A DNA stretch of 5,657 nucleotides from Rubrobacter sp. (lineage in GTDB: Bacteria; Actinomycetota; Rubrobacteria; Rubrobacterales; Rubrobacteraceae), in NCBI GenBank assembly GCA_013815485.1, contig JACDGB010000142.1:1-5657 (forward strand). Reading direction: 5' to 3'. Of this stretch, positions 1 through 4,838 are shown one piece after another; within the stretch, counting starts at the first letter, position 1; each line of letters opens with the position of its first letter. A program made the position numbers and the translations under genes. The notes beneath the pieces were generated by a model. The model had not been told where the DNA came from, ran no database searches, and worked only from the letters and a program-made list of their open reading frames with translations.

Positions 1-2
1 GG

Positions 3-80
3 TTGAAGCTGATCAAGAGGCAGATGTATGGGAGAGGGAGCTTCGAGATGCTGCGCCAGCGTGTTCTGGGGGCCGCTTGA
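3..80 (+). CDS. ISL3-family transposase, C-terminal end (5' part outside window)
   Basis: The last 25 codons of a DDE transposase of the ISL3 family, ending in TGA at 78-80. The visible peptide contains LKLIKRQMYGR followed by FEMLRQRVL, the usual tail of this family just after its WSNGQxEG motif. A second, more decayed copy of the same tail lies on the minus strand at 4307-4459 and matches 18 of 25 residues. The protein would cut and join the ends of its own element. The rest of the gene lies left of the window, so I cannot tell whether this copy is intact. No damage is visible in the part shown. Confidence 0.8.
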   Translation: MKLIKRQMYGRGSFEMLRQRVLGAA

Positions 81-143
81 TGCCGCGCAGGTCAGAGAGC
101 CGCTTCATTGACCTTTCGTTGCACCAAAAGCAGCGATGAGCCC
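81..143 (+). repeat. ISL3 right-end sequence downstream of transposase
   Basis: Non-coding end of the ISL3 element. The stretch from about 113 to 143 (CTTTCGTTGCACC and onward to GATGAGCCC) aligns with the reverse complement of 4252-4281, which lies at the same place behind the second ISL3 tail. Shared blocks include CTT-CG-TGCAC and a terminal GAG..CC. I infer these are the right inverted repeats of two related ISL3 elements. The exact tip is uncertain because the first bases of the neighbouring IS3 end (from 137) overlap it. Confidence 0.5.
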
Positions 144-155
144 TAGAGCGGACAC
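137..155 (-). repeat. Probable IS3-family right inverted repeat
   Basis: Read on the minus strand this ends GTGTCCGCTCTAGGGCTCA, a few bases after the orfB stop at 163. A GTGTCC block and a terminal CA are common at IS3-family ends. The matching left end would lie upstream of orfA and is missing here, so this is recognised from position and style only. Confidence 0.4.
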
Positions 156-162
156 ATTTACC

Positions 163-1038
163 TTACGCGACGCTAGCTCCTCCTATCCTATTCCCCTCAA
201 AGTCAGCGGTACTCCTGTAGCCCAGAGATGAGTGCAGGCGGCGGGTATTGTAGAAGGTTTCCAGGTACTCGAAGATCGCCGTCTTCGCCGGCTGCCTCGT
301 GGGGAACTTCAGCCTGCTCACCAGCTCTGCCTTCAAGATCGAGACGAAGCTCTCGGCCATCACGTTGTCCAGAGCGGTCCCGGTCCTTCCCATCGACGGC
401 GTGATCCCGACCTCCCTCAGTCTTTCGCCGAAAGGGAGTGCCGTGTACTGGACACCCTGGTCGGAATGGTGAACCAGGCCGGGAGAGGGCTTCCTCATCC
501 ACACAGCCATTTGGAGAGCGTCCACCACGAGCTCGGTTCCCTGATGGCTCGCCATCGCCCACCCGACGACCCTACGAGAGTAGACGTCCAGGATGAAGGC
601 CAGGTAGAAGAACCCTTCTCCAGCGGTGACATACGTGATGTCCGCCACCCAGATCATGTCCATCCGCGGGGCTGTGAAGTCTCTTTTCACCAGGTCCTCC
701 GCGGCGGCTCCCTTACCCCGGCGGGTGGTCCCTCTCCTCTGGCCGCGCATGCAGCCCCGTAGTCCGGCTTGGCGCATGAGCCTCTCGACCCGTTTACGGC
801 CACAGCGATTCCCGAGCACCCTCAACTCGGCATGTACCCTCGGAGATCCATAGGTCTGTCTGCTCCTGCGATGGATCTCGCGGATCTTGCCGGCGAGGGT
901 GGCGTCCTCGCGTCTCCTTCTTGAGGATGGCCTCATCTTCCAGTCTTAGTAGCCGCTCCTCGAAACGCCCAGAACCTCGTACAAAACACAGACCGGGAAG
1001 TTCGCCCTCTCCGCATCGATGAGGTGGTAGTAACTCAC
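163..1038 (-). pseudogene. IS3-family transposase OrfB, interrupted by an in-frame TAA
   Basis: OrfB is the catalytic DDE subunit of IS3 transposase. The frame opens at GTG 1038, overlapping the orfA stop (GTGA), and reads through ERANFPVCVLYEVLGVSRSGY. A TAA at 948-946 then falls where the family usually has the second tyrosine or a similar residue of SRSGYY. It resumes as DWKMRPSSRRRRE. After the stop a 257-codon frame from ATG 936 carries the whole rve domain: D99 (WVADITY), D159 (HHSDQG) and E195 (MAESF), with the expected 35-residue D-E gap, then the NTRRLHSSLGY tail. Catalytic residues are intact but the N-terminal DNA-binding part is severed. Restart at ATG 936 would make a protein lacking about 30 residues. 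Without OrfA, autonomous transposition is unlikely. Confidence 0.85.
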
Positions 1039-1070
1039 CGGATCCCGTCTTCCCTGGCGAAGAAGGCCGT
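1035..1070 (-). pseudogene. IS3-family OrfA, last 11 codons only
   Basis: Reads TAFFAREDGIR followed by TGA at 1037-1035. This is the usual end of IS3 OrfA proteins, which finish in KKAxAFFARE-like sequence. The stop overlaps the orfB GTG at 1038, a normal IS3 arrangement. OrfA is the helix-turn-helix partner of the transposase. Everything upstream is replaced by the IS30 right end, which finishes at 1071. Confidence 0.7.
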
Positions 1071-1097
1071 GGTGGGTTCAACCTGTGAGCGCAACAG
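1071..1097 (-). repeat. IS30 right end, repeated inverted at 4537-4563
   Basis: These 27 bases overlap the last codons and TGA of the IS30 transposase and finish in AACCCACC. They match the plus-strand sequence at 4537-4563 at 23 of 27 positions. Both copies sit at the end of a VALT(G/D)-stop reading frame. I infer they are right inverted repeats of two related IS30 elements in opposite orientation. Confidence 0.6.
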
Positions 1098-2019
1098 CCT
1101 CTGTCAGTGTAGCAGCCGGGGTGCTGTAGGAGAGGGTCTTGCGGGGCCTCGTGTTGAGCTTGAGCGCGATCAGGTCGAGGTCCTTTTGGTCGTACACAGA
1201 TAGGTCGGTTCTCCTGGGCAGGTACTGACGCAAGAGCCTGTTGGTGTTCTCGGAAGTGGCGCGCTGCCGGGGACTCTTCGGATCGCAGAAGTAGACGGCT
1301 ACGTCGGTCGCTACGGTGAACTGCTTGTGGGCGGCCATCTCCATCCCCCGGTCCCAGGTGAGGGTCTCCACCATGGCCTCGGGCAGCCGCCTTATCTGGT
1401 CGCTCAGGGCTTCCACGACGCTGCCGGTGTCCTTGCCTCCCACCCGCACCAGCATCACGAACCGCGAGCTGCGCTCGACCAGGGTTGCTATGTGGGTGTT
1501 GCGTGATCCTGAGAGCAGGTCTCCTTCTCAGCGACCGGGTACCGTACGGTCTTCGGCTTCTGGCGGATGGAGACGGCTTCCTTGATCTGCCCTCGCTGCT
1601 GGCCTTGTGTGGAGGCGCACCGAGCCCGGCGCATCGTCCGCCCGCTTCGCAGATGGGCGAGCAGCCCCTTCTTCAAAGCGCCTCTGGCCTGGACGAACAA
1701 GGGTGCGGTAGATGGTCTCTTGTGACACGCGCATCGCCTCATCATCGGGACAGTGTCTTACAAGCCAACCAGAGATCTGCTGCGGCGACCAGTCCATCCT
1801 CAGCTTCTCTGCCACCGCACCTCGTAGGCGCTCGTTTTCTGCGAGCATGCACCTCTCGGGACGCTGCGCTCGCTCCCAGGCCCGCTCGTCGGCTTTCAAG
1901 GCGCGGTAGCTCCCACGCCCGCCGTGGCGGCCCACCTCCCGGCTGACCGTCGATGCAGAACGGCCCAACCGGGCCGCGATGGCGCGCATCGAATCCCCAG
2001 ATGCGAGCCCCCTGCAGAT
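1078..2019 (-). pseudogene. IS30-family transposase, frameshifted and with a premature TGA
   Basis: An IS30 transposase readable in pieces. The N-terminal part (about 2019-1700) has the helix-turn-helix RGLASGDSMRAIAARLGRS and WSPQQISGWL...ETIYRTL. One extra base near 1698 moves it to another frame (FVQARGALKKGLL...RQ, to about 1562). A deletion near 1558-1562 restores the first frame (AEDRTVPGR). A TGA at 1530-1528 then replaces the tryptophan of the family's GRWEGDLL. The rest runs open to the stop at 1080-1078. The DDE residues survive: Asp in EGDLLSG (1521-1519), Asp in TWDRGME (1353-1351) and Glu in TSENTN (1251-1249), with 33 residues between the last two. PRQRA stands where PWQRG is usual. 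No functional protein is expected. Confidence 0.85.
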
Positions 2020-2218
2020 CCCGCTCCCCGATGGCCTCGGCGAGTTGCCAGCCGTTCTTGCGCTCGATCTTTCCGAGCAAACCGAGCAGGTAGTGGTGGA
2101 CACGCTCCCTGGCCTCCGAGCGGACGAAGCGGTGGCCTATTTGATCGTGCAGCTCGCCCAACGCCTCCAACCACCCGGCGACCGCTGCGGATCCGGCAAT
2201 CCCATCCTGCGCGACCAT
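2009..2218 (-). pseudogene. IS701-family transposase, N-terminal fragment (~70 codons)
   Basis: Starts at ATG 2218-2216 behind a strong purine-rich ribosome binding site (GGAGAAGGGAG on the minus strand, 2233-2223). It reads WLEALGELHDQIGHRF, then SEARERVHHYLLGLLG and ERKNGWQLAEAIGERDLQG. The ERKNGWQLAE block (residues 52-61) is the hallmark of the N-terminus of IS701-type DDE transposases. The family continues with a QRLL-like segment; here homology stops at about 2009, where the IS30 frame takes over. Only the first fifth or so of the gene remains, so it is non-functional. The frame itself stays open to 1742, but that extension reads the IS30 gene out of frame. Confidence 0.75.
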
Positions 2219-2263
2219 GGCGCTCCCTTCTCCTCATCCTACTGGAAGGGTAGTTCAGGAACG

Positions 2264-2303
2264 ACCCAACTGATGCTATAGGGTGTCCTCTTCTCAGTTG
2301 GGT
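2264..2303. repeat. Perfect 10-bp inverted repeat with 20-bp spacer
   Basis: ACCCAACTGA (2264-2273) and TCAGTTGGGT (2294-2303) are exact reverse complements. They lie between the divergent starts of the IS701 fragment (2218, -) and the PAS-GGDEF gene (2471, +). This could be a regulator site, an RNA hairpin or part of the IS701 left end. Nothing in the sequence decides between these. Confidence 0.45.
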
Positions 2304-2306
2304 AAA

Positions 2307-2322
2307 TAGGGAGTCCTCCCTA
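2307..2322. repeat. Short hairpin TAGGGA/TCCCTA
   Basis: TAGGGA (2307-2312), loop GTCC, then TCCCTA (2317-2322), immediately after the 10-bp inverted repeat. No run of T follows, so it does not look like an intrinsic terminator. It would be in the leader only if transcription starts upstream of it. Confidence 0.35.
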
Positions 2323-2343
2323 CAGATGGGATGAGAAGGCCAA

Positions 2344-2369
2344 TCCCCCGCGCGGTACCCTTCGGGGGA
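2344..2369. repeat. GC-rich 7-bp hairpin in leader of PAS-GGDEF gene
   Basis: TCCCCCG (2344-2350) pairs with CGGGGGA (2363-2369) across a 12-base loop. It lies about 100 bases before the start codon at 2471. The stem is stable but no U-tract follows. It does not resemble the conserved core of the known c-di-GMP riboswitches. Confidence 0.35.
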
Positions 2370-2470
2370 GTCTGCAAATAATCGACGGGCTCTTCTAGCG
2401 GCCCAGAGAGGGGCGAAACAGGCTCTGCAGGTGAGGTTCGTCTCTCACGGAAAAGGGTACGAGACGTGCC

Positions 2471-3541
2471 ATGAGACCGTCGGAAAAGGAACGCATCGGG
2501 GAGGAGGCCTTCCTGCTCGAGGCCGCCATGCGCCACGTGGACGAGGCGGTCCTGATCACCACCACCGAGCTCGACCACCCCGGCCCAGAGATCGTGTACG
2601 TCAACGAGGGCTTCTGCCGGATGACCGGCTACACCCCCGACGAGGTCATAGGCAGGACGCCGCGCCTCCTGCAAGGACCCAAGACCGACCGAGCGCCGCT
2701 CGATCGCCTGCGGCGCCTCCTCTCCCGAGGAGAGCCGTTCGACGGCAGGAACGTGATCAACTACCGCAAGGACGGTTCGGAGTACGTCTTGGAATGGTAC
2801 ATCGAGGCGATCCGCGACAGCGACGGAAAGATAACGCACTGGATCTCCAGCCAGCGGGACGTGACCGAGCTCAAGGCCATGGAGGAGCGCCTGCGGCACC
2901 AGGCCCTCCACGACCCGCTCACCGGCCTGCCCAACCGCACCCTCTTCGCGCAGCGCCTGGAGCTCGCCTTGTCCCGAGCCCGGATGCAGGAGGAACCCGG
3001 AGCGCTGTTGTTCTTGGACCTGGACGGGTTCAAGGACGTGAACGACTCCTTGGGCCACGAGGCCGGCGATAAGCTTCTGGTCGAGGCGGCCGAGCGTCTG
3101 ATGGCGCTACTGACGCCCGGGGCCACGGTCGCGCGCTTCGGCGGGGACGAATTTGCCGTGCTGCTTGAGCACCCGTCGGACGAGGCCGAGGCGATGAGGG
3201 TGGCCGAGCGGATCGTCGGAACCCTCGGCGAGCCCTTCGTGCTGGCGGAACGAGAGGCGTCCATCTCCGCCTCGATCGGGATCGTCGCGCTCTCCGCCTC
3301 GAGCGGCGGGTCCGAGGAGCTCCTCAGGGACGCGGACGTCGCGATGTACCGGGCCAAGGAAGAGGGCAAGGGGCGATATCGGGTGTTCGAGGAGGCGATG
3401 CGCGTCCGGATCCTCCAGCGGCTGCGGCTGGAGGACGAGCTTAGGCGGGCCATCCAGCAGGAGGAGTTCGCGCTCCACTACCAGCCCAAGGTAAAACTCC
3501 CGACCGGAAAGATCGTCGGCTTCGAGGCGCTCGTGCGCTAG
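2471..3541 (+). CDS. PAS-GGDEF diguanylate cyclase, EAL domain cut off by TAG
   Basis: A 356-residue soluble protein with no signal peptide or membrane segment. PAS: about residues 15-134 (YVNEGFCRMTGYTPDEVIGRTPRLLQG type). This resembles LOV-class PAS, but proline replaces the flavin-binding cysteine of NCRFLQ, so light sensing through a cysteinyl adduct is unlikely. GGDEF: about 143-305, with DPLT (148-151), N155, D183 and intact RFGGDEF (222-228). It should make cyclic di-GMP from two GTP. The RxxD product-inhibition site is absent (TPGA in its place). EAL: begins near 320; QPKV and FEALVR are present, then TAG at 3539-3541 replaces the usual tryptophan of EALVRW. The same frame continues to 4219. 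The start at 2471 has only a distant AGGG (2454-2457) upstream; Met20 (2528) has no better site. The truncated product would probably act as a cyclase only. Confidence 0.85.
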   Translation: MRPSEKERIGEEAFLLEAAMRHVDEAVLITTTELDHPGPEIVYVNEGFCRMTGYTPDEVIGRTPRLLQGPKTDRAPLDRLRRLLSRGEPFDGRNVINYRKDGSEYVLEWYIEAIRDSDGKITHWISSQRDVTELKAMEERLRHQALHDPLTGLPNRTLFAQRLELALSRARMQEEPGALLFLDLDGFKDVNDSLGHEAGDKLLVEAAERLMALLTPGATVARFGGDEFAVLLEHPSDEAEAMRVAERIVGTLGEPFVLAEREASISASIGIVALSASSGGSEELLRDADVAMYRAKEEGKGRYRVFEEAMRVRILQRLRLEDELRRAIQQEEFALHYQPKVKLPTGKIVGFEALVR

Positions 3542-4219
3542 CGCCACCCCGAACGGGGCATGCTGCCACCGTCGGCGTTCGTGCCGCTGGCGGAGGAGAC
3601 GGGGCTGATCGTCCCAATCGGGCTGCGGGTCTTGGGGGAGGCCTGCCGCCGAGCCAAGGAGTGGCAAGAACGGTTCCCGGGCGTCCCGCCGTTGGTGATG
3701 TGCGTCAACCTTTCGGCCCGGCAGCTGAGGGATCCCGAACTGGTCTCGGACGTAGCCCGGGTCCTCGAAGAGACCGGGTTGGACCCGGCGAGCTTGGACC
3801 TGGAGATAACCGAGAGCGTGCTCGTGAGGGACACCGAAGCGAGCGTCGTCGTGCTCGACAGGCTAAGGGGCCTGGGACTGAACCTCATCGTGGATGACTT
3901 CGGGACCGAGTACTCCTCGCTCTCCTACCTAAAGAGGTTGCCCGTGAATTTCCTCAAGACCGACCGCTCCTTCGTCGCGGGGATCGACAAAGACGCCAAA
4001 GACGAGGCGATCGTCTCTTCGGTCGTGGGCCTCGCGAGCAGCCTCGGTATGGCGGCGATTGCCGAAGGCGTGGAGAGCGCCGGCCAGGCCGCTCGGTTGC
4101 ACGAGCTGGGCTGCGGCCTGGCCCAAGGTTTCTACTTCGGCAAGCCACGGCCGGCCGAGGAGGTGCTCCAATGGCTCGCCGACGGCCGAGCCACCACGAA
4201 GCGGTCCTCCGACGACTAG
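3542..4219 (+). pseudogene. EAL phosphodiesterase domain, severed 3' part of PAS-GGDEF-EAL gene
   Basis: Continues the frame of the upstream gene from RHPERGMLPPSAFVPLAEETG to a TAG at 4217-4219. The joined product would be about 582 residues. EAL domains hydrolyse cyclic di-GMP to pGpG. Counting from Met2471, catalytic landmarks survive: N413 (VNLSA), E445 (EITES), D475-D476 (VDDFG), K496, E532 and E535 (AEGVES) and Q552 (QGF). Two usually conserved positions differ: Glu480 in DDFGTEYSS (normally Gly) and Thr497 in LKTD (normally Ile). Separate translation could start only at ATG 3560 after a weak CGGGG. That would omit the EAL glutamate (E352), a metal ligand, so an independent active enzyme is unlikely. 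Rare readthrough of the TAG, followed by C, cannot be excluded. Confidence 0.8.
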
Positions 4220-4251
4220 CCACCCAAAACTTGGACTTGCCACGGTTGAGT

Positions 4252-4281
4252 GGTTCTCCGTCACTCTCAGTGCAGCGCAAG
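4252..4281 (-). repeat. ISL3 right-end sequence, second copy
   Basis: Starts GGTTCTCCGTCACTCTCAGTGC on the plus strand. In reverse complement it aligns with about 113-143, the end of the first ISL3 element. It lies 25 bases beyond the stop of the ISL3 transposase fragment at 4307 and only 32 bases after the EAL stop at 4219. Confidence 0.5.
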
Positions 4282-4306
4282 AGCCACCGGGCGCTTGGAT
4301 GGTAGC

Positions 4307-4459
4307 TCAAGCCGCCTTCAACACACGCTGACGAAGCAACTTGAAGCTGACTCTGCCGTGCATCTGCCGCTTCAGGAACTTCAGGCGGGAGACGTGTCCC
4401 TCGACCTGACCGTTACTCCACGGCTCCCTCAACGCGGCTTCTACCGCCTCCCGCTCCCG
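4307..4459 (-). pseudogene. ISL3-family transposase, last ~50 codons
   Basis: Minus-strand frame ending at TGA 4309-4307. It reads REREAVEAALREPWSNGQ, then VEGHVSRLKFLKRQMHGR and LLRQRVLKAA. WSNGQxEG is the signature of ISL3 transposases and contains the neighbourhood of the catalytic glutamate. Substitutions such as HVSRLK (usually VNRLK) and MHGR (usually MYGR) suggest decay. Homology ends near 4459. The open frame continues to 4672, but that part reads IS3 and IS30 fragments backwards and is meaningless. Same family as the copy at 3-80, opposite orientation. Confidence 0.8.
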
Positions 4460-4507
4460 CCCGAGTTTCGAAGAGAGGCCGTTCGACTGGTACGCACTTC
4501 GGACAAA
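4457..4507 (+). pseudogene. IS3-family OrfA, N-terminal fragment (17 codons)
   Basis: Reads PPEFRREAVRLVRTSDK. This is the start of the OrfA helix-turn-helix protein of IS3 elements (usually YPPEFRREAVRLVR with an initiator Met a few residues earlier). It lacks its start codon, where it joins the ISL3 fragment within 4457-4459, and stops at about 4507 where an IS30 end takes over. The subfamily appears to match the OrfA tail at 1035-1070, but the strand is opposite. Confidence 0.7.
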
Positions 4508-4563
4508 GAGCCCAACGGCTAATACACTGGTATCAACTGTTGCACTCACCGATTGAATCCACC
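4508..4563 (+). pseudogene. IS30-family transposase 3' end and right inverted repeat
   Basis: Reads SPTANTLVSTVALTD and stops at TGA 4554-4556. It parallels the end of the IS30 transposase at 1078 (STPAATLTEAVALTG-stop). The last 27 bases (4537-4563) match that element's end at 23 of 27 positions. Only the C-terminal ~15 codons remain; everything upstream was lost at the join with IS3 orfA near 4508. Confidence 0.65.
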
Positions 4564-4758
4564 TTCTCAGCCAAAAAAACATACGCCATTTGAGGGATGG
4601 CAAGCCTCGTAGGCGTCGCCATAATAGCTCTGTAACGTTGTGCAGGGCGGGGGTCCATCTCCCTCCCGTCACTCTCTAGAATCTAACAGGAGGGGGGAGC
4701 CAAGTAGTGAATAGAACAATGAGACAGGATGAGACATAGCTTGGTCGTGGTCGCCACC

Positions 4759-4790
4759 GCTGAAGACGGCATCCTTTACCAGTCTTCGGC
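4759..4790 (+). promoter_or_regulatory. 9-bp hairpin in leader of second GGDEF gene
   Basis: GCTGAAGAC (4759-4767) pairs with GTCTTCGGC (4782-4790), eight Watson-Crick pairs plus one T-G, around a 14-base loop. It lies 48 bases before the start codon. No T-run follows, so it is not a typical terminator. It may be a leader hairpin or protein site; I see no match to a known riboswitch core. Confidence 0.4.
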
Positions 4791-4824
4791 ACAGTCCGTA
4801 AGATCCGTCCTTGCACCCGGCGTC

Positions 4825-4833
4825 GGAAGGAAG
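4825..4833 (+). promoter_or_regulatory. Ribosome binding site of second GGDEF gene
   Basis: GGAAGGAAG ends five bases before ATG 4839. This supports that start although the frame stays open upstream to a TGA at 4761. Confidence 0.65.
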
Positions 4834-4838
4834 TAGCC

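Larger units (their letters stand above)
137..1070 (-). mobile_element. 5'-truncated IS3-family insertion sequence
   Basis: A remnant holding a complete but interrupted orfB, the final codons of orfA and a probable right end. The left end and most of orfA are gone. The orfA side is cut off sharply at 1070/1071 by the outer end of an IS30 element. The other end abuts the ISL3 element at about 137-143. A 5' orfA fragment of apparently the same subfamily sits at 4457-4507 on the plus strand. Confidence 0.75.
1071..2019 (-). mobile_element. IS30-family insertion sequence, 5'-truncated
   Basis: Contains the decayed IS30 transposase and its right end. The left end and the first codons are missing, replaced by an IS701 transposase fragment at 2009-2019. 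The right end abuts IS3 orfA directly at 1070/1071, as expected if this IS30 copy inserted into orfA. A short second IS30 3' end lies in the opposite orientation at 4508-4563. Confidence 0.75.
4564..4838. other. Non-coding stretch before the second GGDEF gene
   Basis: About 275 bases in which I recognise no gene on either strand. The minus-strand open frames here show no family motif and are antisense to the GGDEF leader. Contents I can name are the hairpin at 4759-4790 and the ribosome binding site at 4825-4833. TAGAAT near 4677 resembles a -10 box but has no convincing -35 partner. Confidence 0.5.

Noticed and set aside
1485..1946. Plus-strand open frame across the IS30 transposase
   Set aside because: Antisense to IS30 motifs on the minus strand; the peptide is Arg/Ser/Pro-rich without domain features.
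2354..2382. Possible promoter with AATAAT (2377-2382) as -10
   Set aside because: The position 17 bases upstream does not resemble a -35 box, so I could not support it.
2431..2448. Hairpin GTGAG/CTCAC near the start of the PAS-GGDEF gene as a translational switch
   Set aside because: Only five pairs and it does not cover the start codon; likely chance.
2294..3058. Long minus-strand open frame antisense to the PAS-GGDEF gene
   Set aside because: Low-complexity shadow of the real gene, with no recognisable domain.
946..3541. Stop-codon reassignment or programmed recoding across the region
   Set aside because: The three internal stops are of three different types and two are in decayed transposases, so mutation is simpler.
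4460..4672. Minus-strand open frame upstream of the ISL3 tail as part of the transposase
   Set aside because: Its peptide has no ISL3 motif, and the same bases on the plus strand encode recognisable IS3 OrfA and IS30 C-terminal peptides.
4564..4838. c-di-GMP riboswitch in front of the second GGDEF gene
   Set aside because: No conserved GEMM core was found; the single hairpin at 4759-4790 is not enough.
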